The position numbers and the translations under genes are program-made. Shown here piece by piece: positions 1 to 5,747 of a stretch of 6,626 bases of DNA (positions within the stretch are counted from its first letter, which is position 1; each line of letters opens with the position of its first letter). The notes under the pieces are model-generated. The model ran no database searches. It saw nothing but the letters and a program-made list of their open reading frames with translations, and was not told the DNA's origin. The DNA lies in the NCBI GenBank assembly GCA_028819955.1, contig JAPPKP010000358.1, positions 1-6,626 on the forward strand, read 5' to 3'. This DNA is from Rhodospirillaceae bacterium. GTDB taxonomy: Bacteria; Pseudomonadota; Alphaproteobacteria; UBA828.

Positions 1-452
1 ATGCCCTGGAACAGCGCGACCGCGTCGTCGCGCGACCAGACCTCGCGCTCGACCGGCTCGTCCCGGCTCTTGATCTCGGCCATGCGTGCCTCGATCTTCT
101 CGAGGTCGGTGGGCGTGAACGGCTCGTTGCGGGCGAAGTCGTAATAGAACCCGTCCTCGATGGCGGGGCCGATGGTCACCTGGACGTCTGGGTAAAGCTC
201 CTTGACCGCCTCCGCCAGCAGGTGCGCGGCATCGTGGCGGATGACCTCAAGCGCGTCCTCGTCGCGCGCGGTGACCACGCGCACCGTCGCGTCGTCTTCA
301 ATGGGCCGGGAGAGGTCGCGCAGCTCGCCGTCGACCTCGACCAGAAGGGCCGCCTTGGCGAGTCCGGGTCCGATCGACGCCGCGAGGTCGGCGCCTGTCA
401 CAGGGGCGTCGAACGAGCGCGCCGCGCCGTCCGGCAACGAGAGTGTCGGCAT
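1..452 (-). CDS. thrS: threonine--tRNA ligase, N-terminal part (runs off the left edge)
   Basis: This enzyme charges tRNA-Thr with threonine in the cytoplasm. Reading the minus strand from the ATG at 452 gives 150 residues beginning [10 protein letters not shown], the usual start of ThrS. Residues 1 to about 61 are the TGS domain. The second, editing-associated domain follows, with the pair H73 and H77 (IRHDAAHLL). These fall at the same numbers as the E. coli residues that help clear Ser-tRNA-Thr. The stretch [15 protein letters not shown] (residues 92-106) is a ThrS signature. The catalytic class II core and anticodon-binding domain lie outside the window, so roughly three quarters of the usual 640-residue protein is missing. 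The reading frame is clean. Shine-Dalgarno pairing is weak (GGGA about 15-18 bases upstream). A promoter is proposed at 496-523. Confidence 0.96.
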   Translation of the reverse strand, partial: MPTLSLPDGAARSFDAPVTGADLAASIGPGLAKAALLVEVDGELRDLSRPIEDDATVRVVTARDEDALEVIRHDAAHLLAEAVKELYPDVQVTIGPAIEDGFYYDFARNEPFTPTDLEKIEARMAEIKSRDEPVEREVWSRDDAVALFQG

Positions 453-495
453 GGCGGCGGTGTCGAGTCCCTGGTTGCTCCGTGAAAGTCGCGGC

Positions 496-523
496 ACTCT
501 ATCCAGGGCGCTTCGCCTGTCAA
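496..523 (-). promoter_or_regulatory. putative sigma70-type promoter of thrS
   Basis: On the minus strand TTGACA (518-523) is followed after 16 bases by TAGAGT (496-501). The -35 is a perfect consensus match and the -10 matches 4 of 6. Transcription would start near 489, leaving a leader of about 37 bases before the thrS ATG. The leader is too short for a T-box, and none is visible. This is inferred from sequence only. Confidence 0.6.
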
Positions 524-664
524 GCAGAGCGGCACGGCCCCTCATTCCCCGAGTGGGCCGGCGGTTGGCCGACTTGGGAGGCGTTTGGCAGATGATTTGG
601 GGGGTTGGGTGTCGTCGCCCCGCCGTCCCGGCTGTCCGCGATAGGGCGTGGCGGCAGCGCTCGC

Positions 665-694
665 TTGACAGGATGTCGGGCACCGCCGCATGAT
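665..694 (+). promoter_or_regulatory. putative sigma70-type promoter of tRNA-Ala
   Basis: TTGACA (665-670) is separated by 18 bases from CATGAT (689-694). The -35 matches consensus perfectly and the -10 matches 4 of 6. The start would be near 701, about 38 bases before the mature tRNA 5' end. The ten bases GCTTGACAGG around this -35 are identical to those around the divergent thrS -35. This is a sequence-based inference. Confidence 0.55.
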
Positions 695-731
695 CCGGCC
701 GCTTTTCGGCCGGCGCGCGGATCGCCGGCCG
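695..731 (+). repeat. two overlapping inverted repeats in the tRNA leader
   Basis: CCGGCCG (695-701) is a perfect inverted repeat of CGGCCGG (707-713), with the loop CTTTT. The second arm also belongs to a longer perfect repeat: CGGCCGGCG (707-715) with CGCCGGCCG (723-731), a 9-bp stem with a 7-base loop. The two hairpins cannot form together. They lie between the proposed tRNA promoter and the mature tRNA. They may only reflect GC-rich chance, or may affect precursor processing. Confidence 0.45.
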
Positions 732-738
732 CCGCGTC

Positions 739-814
<76 letters not shown>

Positions 815-831
815 TCCCCCTCCTTCAGACA

Positions 832-855
832 GGCTCAGTTCGCAAGCTGTAGGCA
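832..855 (+). repeat. left terminal inverted repeat of the IS1595 remnant
   Basis: This 24-base end starts GGCTCAGTTCG and pairs as an inverted repeat with 1245-1268, with 6 mismatches. It contains the transposase stop codon (835-837, TGA on the minus strand), so the last codons of the gene form part of the repeat. Confidence 0.75.
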
Positions 856-1203
856 TGGTTTCGTCATTGCCGCCTCGAGGCTGGCTCTTGGCGACGGTCG
901 GTCGCCGAGTTCGATGAGATGGAACCACCTGAGATAGCTGTCGAGGTACTTGGCGGGGATGCTGCGGAAGCCGCGCAGGAAGCCCTTGATCTGGCTGTGG
1001 CGGCTGTCGACCGTCTGGATGTGCACCGCGCCGCGCACCCGCTCGCCAGCCGAAGCGTCGATGCTCTCGTGAGGGATGTCGAGCGCCGCCAGCGCGGCCG
1101 CGCCCTCCGAAGGCTTCGACGGCACCGCAGCGACCTCCTTGCGCTGCGCCGCCGTCAACTCGTCGACACGCGAGAACCAGTCCCGAAACTGCGCGTGATC
1201 CAT
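835..1203 (-). pseudogene. IS1595-family transposase, catalytic core deleted in frame
   Basis: Read from the ATG at 1203 this is a 122-residue frame starting MDHAQFRDW, the usual start of these transposases. An in-frame TTG at 1218 is possible but less likely. Residues 1-41 match the N-terminal segment. From about residue 42 the text jumps to the far C-terminal part of the ISXO2-like domain: IPHES, SAGERVRGA (51-59), HIQTVDSRHSQIKGF (61-75), then YLDSYLRWFHLI (86-97). The N-terminal zinc ribbon and the first two catalytic aspartates are absent, about 200 residues compared with an intact protein of about 320. The junction keeps the frame open, with no internal stop. The product cannot catalyse transposition, and whether it is expressed is unknown. 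Naming rests on recalled family sequence. Confidence 0.82.
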
Positions 1204-1244
1204 CTCTCCGACTCTCAAAGAGAATCGGTGCAGTTCTATCGTGG

Positions 1245-1268
1245 TGCATACGGTTCACGAATTGAGCC
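1245..1268 (-). repeat. right terminal inverted repeat of the IS1595 remnant
   Basis: Read on the minus strand from 1268, it starts GGCTCAATTCG and matches the left end at 18 of 24 positions. It lies about 40 bases upstream of the transposase start, as expected for the promoter-proximal end of such an element. Confidence 0.75.
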
Positions 1269-1368
1269 AAGAGAAGCGCGCGGCCGACCGGCCGTTGGCC
1301 GCGCTCCCCATCGCATGCAAGACTCCGCGCCTCGCCACCCGATCCCTCCACACCGCCGAGTGAGAGCC
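1269..1368. other. gap between the IS remnant and the epimerase gene, with one GC-rich hairpin
   Basis: A perfect 8-bp stem GCGCGGCC (1278-1285) / GGCCGCGC (1297-1304) has an 11-base loop and no following T-run. It may be a leftover terminator of the tRNA now displaced by the element, but that is speculative. No convincing promoter for the downstream gene could be picked out here. Confidence 0.35.
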
Positions 1369-2343
1369 ATGGACTCGCTGAACCGCCGCTTCACCGTGCG
1401 CAAAGAAGATTTCGACCGACCGGTGCTGGTGACCGGCTCCAGCGGATGCATCGGGAGCTGGGCGCTTGCGATTCTCGTGCGCGCCGGCGTGCCCGCCGTC
1501 TCCTTCGACCTCGATACGAGCCGCCGCCGGCCGGGGCTGCTGATGTCGGAGGACGAGCTCGCGCGCGTGACCTGGGTGGAAGGCGACATCGCCGATGCCG
1601 AGGCGGTGGACCGGGTGGTGGAAGAGAACGGGATCGGCGCGATCCTCCACCTCGCGGCCCTGCAGGTGCCCTTCTGCAAGGCCGACCCCGTCGCAGGCGC
1701 CCGCGTCAACGTGGTCGGCACGGTCGCCGTATTCGAGGCGGCCCGGCGCCACGGCCTGCGCCGGCTCGCCTACGCGAGCTCCATCGCGGCCCACGGCGCG
1801 CCGGCGGGAAGCCCCTACGCCTCCACCCTCTACGGCGCCTACAAGGCCTGCGACGAGGCGATCGCCCGGACCTACTGGCTGGATTGGCAGGTGCCGAGCA
1901 TCGGGCTCCGCCCCGGCATCGTCTACGGGGTCGGCCGCGACCAGGGCATGACGTCGAAGACCACGGTCGCGATCCTGGCTGCGGCGGCCGGGCGCGACTA
2001 CGAGGTGCCCTTCACCGGCGCCATCTCGTATCTCTACGCGGGCGAGGTCGCGGCAGCGCTCCTCCAGGCCATCGCGCGGGACGGCGGCAGCGCGCCCGCC
2101 TTCGACATCAACGGGACCGTCGCCCCGATCGAGGACGGGCTGGAGGCGCTCCGCCGCCTCGCGCCCGGCGCGCGGGTGCGGGCGGGCGGCGACCCACTAC
2201 CCTTCCCCATGGAGGACCAGGACGCGCTGCTGCGCGCGCGCATCGGCGACTACGGCGCGATCTCCATCGAAGAGGGCACGGCCGAGACTTTCCACGCCTT
2301 CCAGGTATTGCTCCAGGATGGGCGGGTGTCAGTGGACTTTTGA
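1369..2343 (+). CDS. NAD-dependent epimerase/dehydratase family protein (extended SDR)
   Basis: This 324-residue protein is a full-length extended short-chain dehydrogenase/reductase. Such enzymes oxidise, reduce or epimerise sugars or sugar-like alcohols with a bound nicotinamide cofactor. The Rossmann glycine motif TGSSGCIG is at 22-29. The acidic end of strand 2, FDLD (46-49), favours NAD over NADP. GDIAD (72-76) and LHLAA (93-97) are the usual downstream strand motifs. The catalytic set is Ser137/Ser138, Tyr155 and Lys159 (YGAYK). RPGIVYG (181-187) is the conserved substrate-domain entry. No signal peptide is seen, so it is probably cytoplasmic. The ATG at 1369 was chosen because upstream codons read into the IS remnant in antisense. 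An in-frame GTG at 1360 is a weak alternative. No strong ribosome site is present. The substrate is not identifiable. Confidence 0.9.
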   Translation: MDSLNRRFTVRKEDFDRPVLVTGSSGCIGSWALAILVRAGVPAVSFDLDTSRRRPGLLMSEDELARVTWVEGDIADAEAVDRVVEENGIGAILHLAALQVPFCKADPVAGARVNVVGTVAVFEAARRHGLRRLAYASSIAAHGAPAGSPYASTLYGAYKACDEAIARTYWLDWQVPSIGLRPGIVYGVGRDQGMTSKTTVAILAAAAGRDYEVPFTGAISYLYAGEVAAALLQAIARDGGSAPAFDINGTVAPIEDGLEALRRLAPGARVRAGGDPLPFPMEDQDALLRARIGDYGAISIEEGTAETFHAFQVLLQDGRVSVDF

Positions 2344-2356
2344 AGTACCGCCCCGA

Positions 2357-4444
2357 TCACAGGTCGAGGGCGGTCACCCGGTCGGCGTGGGTCTGGATGA
2401 AGGCGAGGCGGGATTCGGGGCGACGGCCCATGAGCTCCTCGACCCGGCGCGCCGTGGCCGTGCCGGCGTCCTCGGCGACCTCGACGCGCAGCAGCGTGCG
2501 CCGCGCGGGGTCCATGGTGGTCTCCTTGAGCTGGGCCGGCGGCATTTCTCCGAGGCCCTTGAAGCGGCTGATCTCGACCTTGCCGGAGCCGGCGAACTCG
2601 CTGGCAAGCAGCCGGTCGCGGTCGGCGTCGTCGCGGGCATAGCGGGTGGTGCCGCCCCGCGCGAGCCGGTAGAGCGGCGGCTGCGCCAGGAACAGATTGC
2701 CGCCGTCGATGAGCCCCGGCATCTGGCGGTAGAAGAAGGTCATCAGCAGCGCTGCGATGTGGGCGCCGTCCACGTCCGCGTCGGTCATGATGACGACGCG
2801 CTCGTAGCGGAGCGCGCCCGCGTCGAAGCGCGCGCCGGTGCCGCAGCCCAAGGCCTGAACCAGGTCGTCGAGCTCCTTGTTGCCGCGCAGCTTGTCGGCG
2901 CTCGCGCTCGCGACGTTGAGGATCTTGCCGCGCAGCGGCAGCACGGCCTGAGTCTCGCGGTTGCGCGCCTGCTTGGCGGAGCCGCCGGCCGAATCGCCCT
3001 CGACCAGGAAGATCTCGGTGCCGTCCGCGGCCTCGCGCGCGCAATCGGCAAGCTTGCCCGGCAGCCGGGTCTTGCGGGCCGCGCGCTTGCGCGCGACCTC
3101 CCGGTCCTTTCTGCGCCGGAGCCGCTCCTCGGCGCGCTCGACCACGCGCTCGAGCAGCAGGTTGGCGGCGGCGGGATCGGCCGAGAGCCAGTGGTCGAAG
3201 TGATCGCCGAGGGCGTTCTCCACCAGCCGGCCGGCCTCGGGCGAGGCGAGGCGCTCCTTGGTCTGCCCCTGGAACTGCGGGTCGCGCAGGAAGACCGAGA
3301 GCAGCGCGCAGGCGCCGCCGGTCACGTCGTCCGCCGTGAGCTGGGCCGCGCGCTTGTTGCCCACGAGCGTGCCGTAGCCCTTCAGCCCGCGCACAATGGC
3401 GGAACGCATGCCCGCCTCGTGGCTGCCGCCCTGGCTGGTGGGCACCGTGTTGCAGTGGGAGGCGACGAAGCCCTCCTCGTCCTCCGGCCACGCCAGCGCC
3501 CACTCGATTCGCCCGGAATCGCCGTTGAGCGCGCCTTGGCCCGCGAAGGGCGCGGGCGTCAGCGTATGGCGCTTGCCGAGGGTGGCGTTGAGATAGTCGA
3601 CCAGGCCGCCCGGATAGTGCAGGACCGCCGTCTCCGGCACCGCGCCGGCATCGGCGAGCAGCGCCGTATCGCAGGACCAGCGGATCTCGACCCCGCGGTA
3701 GAGGTAGGCGCGCGTCCGCGCCATCTCGAAGAGCGCGCGCGGCCCGAAGCGGACGCCGCCGCCGAAGATTTCGGGGTCGGGGTGGAAGCGCACCAGCGTG
3801 CCGCGCCGGTTGGTGACGGGGCCCGCGTCCTCCAGCGGGCCGGCAGGCGTGCCCCGCGCGTAAGACTGCCGCCACAGGCGCTTGTCGCGTGCGACCTCGA
3901 CCGTGAGAGAGTCCGAGAGCGCGTTGACCACCGAGAGGCCGACCCCGTGCAGGCCGCCCGAGGTCGCGTACACCTTGTCGCCGAACTTGCCGCCGGAGTG
4001 CAGCGTGGTCAGGATCACCTGCAGCGCCGAGACGTTCTCGTACTTGGGATGCGGGTCGACGGGGATGCCCCGGCCGTTGTCCTTCACCGATGCCGAGCCG
4101 TCGCCGTGGAGCGCGATCTCGATCCGGCTCGCGTGGCCGGCGATGGCTTCGTCCATCGCGTTGTCGATCAGCTCGGCGAGCAGATGGTGCAGCGCCCGCT
4201 GGTCGGTGCCGCCGACGTACATGCCGGGCCGGCGGCGCACCGGCTCCAGCCCTTCCAGGATCTCGATGTCGTGCGCGGTGTAGTCGCCGTTGGCGGGCGG
4301 CGCGGGCTGGGCCGCCGACGCCCTTCCCTTGGACCGCCGGCCGGGGGCGCGCGGCGCCTTCCGCGCGGCCTTGCGCGCAGGCTTCCGCTTCTTGGCGGGG
4401 GCGCTCTCGTCGAGCCCTGCGAAGAGATCGAGGTTATCGGCCAT
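2357..4444 (-). CDS. parE: DNA topoisomerase IV subunit B
   Basis: ParE is the ATPase subunit of topoisomerase IV, which with ParC decatenates daughter chromosomes. The 695-residue protein has the GHKL ATPase domain: ELIDNAMDE (91-99), DNGRGIP (122-128) and GGLHGVGLS (163-171). The transducer domain carries the ATP-sensing QTK loop (394-396). The TOPRIM domain has EGDSAGGS (482-489) and the metal-binding DADVD (555-559). The C-terminal signature RFKGLGEM is at 627-634. QLKETTMDP (638-646) and the ALGCGTG segment (531-537) favour ParE over GyrB, which usually reads QLWETT there. Residues 17-45 form a lysine/arginine/alanine-rich tail before the ATPase domain. The ATG at 4444 gives MADNLDLF, a sensible start 31 bases after a predicted transcription start. 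No Shine-Dalgarno sequence is evident. It converges on the epimerase gene with a 13-bp gap. Confidence 0.95.
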   Translation of the reverse strand: MADNLDLFAGLDESAPAKKRKPARKAARKAPRAPGRRSKGRASAAQPAPPANGDYTAHDIEILEGLEPVRRRPGMYVGGTDQRALHHLLAELIDNAMDEAIAGHASRIEIALHGDGSASVKDNGRGIPVDPHPKYENVSALQVILTTLHSGGKFGDKVYATSGGLHGVGLSVVNALSDSLTVEVARDKRLWRQSYARGTPAGPLEDAGPVTNRRGTLVRFHPDPEIFGGGVRFGPRALFEMARTRAYLYRGVEIRWSCDTALLADAGAVPETAVLHYPGGLVDYLNATLGKRHTLTPAPFAGQGALNGDSGRIEWALAWPEDEEGFVASHCNTVPTSQGGSHEAGMRSAIVRGLKGYGTLVGNKRAAQLTADDVTGGACALLSVFLRDPQFQGQTKERLASPEAGRLVENALGDHFDHWLSADPAAANLLLERVVERAEERLRRRKDREVARKRAARKTRLPGKLADCAREAADGTEIFLVEGDSAGGSAKQARNRETQAVLPLRGKILNVASASADKLRGNKELDDLVQALGCGTGARFDAGALRYERVVIMTDADVDGAHIAALLMTFFYRQMPGLIDGGNLFLAQPPLYRLARGGTTRYARDDADRDRLLASEFAGSGKVEISRFKGLGEMPPAQLKETTMDPARRTLLRVEVAEDAGTATARRVEELMGRRPESRLAFIQTHADRVTALDL

Positions 4445-4481
4445 GGAACGGTGCAGCGATCGGGTGGTGGCGCCGGAACAT

Positions 4482-4510
4482 ACTATAGGGAGCGGCCGCG
4501 CGCCTGCCAA
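4482..4510 (-). promoter_or_regulatory. putative sigma70-type promoter of parE
   Basis: On the minus strand TTGGCA (4505-4510) and TATAGT (4482-4487) are separated by exactly 17 bases, and each matches consensus at 5 of 6 positions. The start would be near 4475, leaving a leader of about 31 bases. A second possible -10, TGGTAGAAT with extended TG, lies further upstream near 4545-4553 but lacks a good -35. Confidence 0.65.
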
Positions 4511-4516
4511 CGATCA

Positions 4517-4530
4517 CACGACATGTTGTG
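4517..4530. promoter_or_regulatory. imperfect palindrome upstream of the parE -35
   Basis: CACGACATGTTGTG reads nearly the same on both strands, with one mismatched pair of positions around the perfect core ACATGT. It is centred about 48 bases upstream of the predicted parE start, where an activator or other dimeric regulator could bind. The regulator is unknown, and chance is possible. Confidence 0.3.
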
Positions 4531-4560
4531 CGTAATCGGCACCATTCTACCATAAATTGG

Positions 4561-4650
4561 GTGCTTGCGGGGCCGGCGACCGGGCCGCTCGCGCCGCATC
4601 CGCTGTTCCGGACGATCCCCGGCGGCATCGAGGACTGGGAACGGCCTTAG
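4561..4650 (+). other. short GC3-biased reading frame, possible gene-tail remnant or small ORF
   Basis: From a GTG at 4561 a 29-residue frame reads VLAGPATGPLAPHPLFRTIP and on to a TAG at 4648-4650. Nearly every codon ends in G or C, like the real genes here, while the bases just upstream (about 4531-4560) are AT-richer and look non-coding. The stop abuts the stop of the leftward dioxygenase gene. It could be the truncated 3' end of a lost gene, a small protein, or chance in a GC-rich region. No family is recognised and no ribosome site is seen. Confidence 0.25.
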
Positions 4651-5577
4651 CTATTGCCGCCAGCGGTCGATCCAGGGGCCTCCGACACTGAGGTCGAAGG
4701 AGTCCTCGTCGAGGTTGCGGAAGCCCTCGAACGCCTTGGCGCGCCGGGCGAAAAAATCGTCCCAGTCCGGCCGGAAGGCCGGATCGTCCCCGCGGCGCAT
4801 CACGAACGGGTCGAGATAGCCGTCCCAGCCCGAGGGCTCGTCGGGGCGCTGCCAGCGCAGGTCGACGCTCCAGCGCACCCTGTCGGAAAAATTCTCGAGG
4901 GAGCGGTGCGGCAGCATCTGGTTGATGAAGAGGACGCTGCCGAGAGCCATCTCGCACGTCACGGTCTCGTAGTCGTCAAGGTCCGGCTCGGGGATGTAGA
5001 GGTACCAGGACTTCGGGTTGGCGACGTCGCGCTCGACCTTGTGATCGAACACGCCGGCCCTGTGGCCGCCGCGCTTCACCTGCATGCAGCCCGTCTCCGC
5101 CGTCACGTCGAGGAAGGGGATCCAGGCGGCGGGCTGGTGCGTGCCCTCCGCGCCGGGCAACAGGTAGGCGGTGTCCTGATGCCAGGGCACGGTCATCAGC
5201 TCCGTCTGCGGCGTCTTCGAGCGCACGTTGCAGACCGGATGGCCGGCGATGTCCGGGCCGATCAGCTGCTCGACGACGGCGAGCAGCTTGGGCGAGCCCC
5301 AGAGCGAGGCGATTCCGCGCCCGAGCAGGCCGCTGAAGTGGAACATCACGGCGGCCGTGTTGTGGGCGCGTTCGATGGCGGTGAGCCGCTCGAAGAAGCC
5401 CAGCTCGGCGTAGGTCTCGGGGATGCGGCCCGCGTCGTGGAGCGCATCGGCCAGCGTGCCGACGTGCGCCTCGATCTCCTCGATCGCCGGCCGCAGATCG
5501 TCCGGCGTCAGCAGTCCGCCCGCGACGACGAACCCGTGGTCCTCGTAGTGGCGAAGCTGGTCTTCCGTCAGCGCCAT
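4651..5577 (-). CDS. phytanoyl-CoA dioxygenase (PhyH) family protein
   Basis: This 308-residue protein belongs to the Fe(II)/2-oxoglutarate-dependent oxygenases of the PhyH family, which hydroxylate diverse small molecules while decarboxylating 2-oxoglutarate. The iron triad is visible: H133 and D135 (WHQD) and H224 (LPHRS). R235 lies 11 residues after the distal histidine, the spacing between His264 and Arg275 of human PhyH, and should bind 2-oxoglutarate. The N-terminus [21 protein letters not shown] (3-23) is a typical PhyH opening. It has no signal peptide or membrane segment. The ATG at 5577 is backed by GAGGGAAA about 5-12 bases upstream. A longer in-frame extension would read into the intergenic repeats and is rejected. 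Divergence from an ABC-transporter ATPase suggests that the substrate may be imported, but its identity is not deducible. Confidence 0.92.
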   Translation of the reverse strand: MALTEDQLRHYEDHGFVVAGGLLTPDDLRPAIEEIEAHVGTLADALHDAGRIPETYAELGFFERLTAIERAHNTAAVMFHFSGLLGRGIASLWGSPKLLAVVEQLIGPDIAGHPVCNVRSKTPQTELMTVPWHQDTAYLLPGAEGTHQPAAWIPFLDVTAETGCMQVKRGGHRAGVFDHKVERDVANPKSWYLYIPEPDLDDYETVTCEMALGSVLFINQMLPHRSLENFSDRVRWSVDLRWQRPDEPSGWDGYLDPFVMRRGDDPAFRPDWDDFFARRAKAFEGFRNLDEDSFDLSVGGPWIDRWRQ

Positions 5578-5582
5578 CAGTG

Positions 5583-5590
5583 TTTCCCTC
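5583..5590 (-). promoter_or_regulatory. ribosome binding site of the PhyH-family gene
   Basis: GAGGGAAA on the minus strand lies 5 bases before the ATG at 5577, with its GAGG core 9 bases away. It is one of the few clear Shine-Dalgarno sequences in the window, and it settles the start against the longer open frame upstream. Confidence 0.65.
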
Positions 5591-5642
5591 GCAACAACCC
5601 GTTCTCGGCGCGCAAGCAGCGCCCGCCGCTGCGCGCCGCCTT

Positions 5643-5692
5643 TGCATACCCCCGCAACCTTTGCATACTCCCGCAAGTGCATACTCCCGCAA
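5643..5692. repeat. three direct copies of a 15-bp repeat between phyH and the ABC gene
   Basis: TGCATACYCCCGCAA occurs at 5643-5657 (with CCCCC), 5662-5676 and 5678-5692; the last two copies are identical. Copy starts are 19 and 16 bases apart. The first two copies are preceded by TT. They sit 56-105 bases upstream of the ABC ATG and 66-115 upstream of the phyH ATG, in the middle of a divergent control region. They could be operator sites for an unidentified regulator or the result of slippage duplication. The spacing is too short for CRISPR. Confidence 0.7.
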
Positions 5693-5697
5693 GCCGT

Positions 5698-5712
5698 CCG
5701 GGTCGAGCCCGG
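5698..5712. repeat. small inverted repeat before the ABC gene
   Basis: CCGGG (5698-5702) and CCCGG (5708-5712) form a 5-bp stem with loop TCGAG, extendable by two G-U pairs in RNA. It lies between the direct repeats and the ABC start and has no T-run. Its meaning is unclear, and it may be chance. Confidence 0.25.
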
Positions 5713-5747
5713 GTTGGCCACACTCCTCGCCGCGCTGCCAGCTGACC

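Larger units (their letters stand above)
832..1268 (-). mobile_element. internally deleted IS1595-family element with both terminal inverted repeats
   Basis: The left end (from 832, GGCTCAGTTCG...) and the reverse complement of the right end (from 1268, GGCTCAATTCG...) match at 18 of the first 24 bases. They start with an identical GGCTCA. Between them lies one transposase remnant that spans nearly the whole element, and its stop codon sits inside the left repeat. The total of 437 bp compares with roughly 1 kb for an intact member, so this is a non-autonomous, MITE-like derivative. The family usually makes 8-bp target duplications, but the flanks (824-831 TTCAGACA and 1269-1276 AAGAGAAG) do not match. 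The insertion is therefore old, or a flank has been rearranged. Confidence 0.8.

Noticed and set aside
202..693. Plus-strand frames of 163 and 87 codons over the thrS start and its upstream gap
   Set aside because: They are antisense to thrS and run through its promoter. The translations are Ser/Arg/Ala-rich without any recognisable motif.
919..1368. Upstream extension of the epimerase frame by 150 codons
   Set aside because: The extension is antisense to the transposase remnant and crosses the IS end. The Rossmann motif falls at the normal distance from the ATG at 1369.
4481..4499. ACTATAGGGAG followed by a NotI site (GCGGCCGC), resembling a cloning-vector T7 polylinker
   Set aside because: Only 11 bases of a T7 promoter match and the rest of that promoter is absent. 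NotI sites are common in GC-rich genomes, and the bases also fit a native -10 box at correct spacing. A check of read coverage across 4440-4560 would settle it.
2318..4555. A 745-codon open frame on the plus strand, antisense to parE, and a 541-codon frame on the minus strand within the same region
   Set aside because: parE is unmistakable in its own frame with every catalytic motif. Long antisense frames are expected in GC-rich DNA where stops are rare, and the translations are low-complexity Arg/Ala/Gly-rich text.
5643..5692. CRISPR array
   Set aside because: The repeats are 15 bp with gaps of 4 and 1 bases, so there are no spacers and no cas genes nearby.
5578..5721. Longer N-terminus for the PhyH protein through the intergenic repeats
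   Set aside because: The extended frame translates the 15-bp repeats into unrelated text. A clear ribosome site precedes the ATG at 5577, and the PhyH fold starts there.
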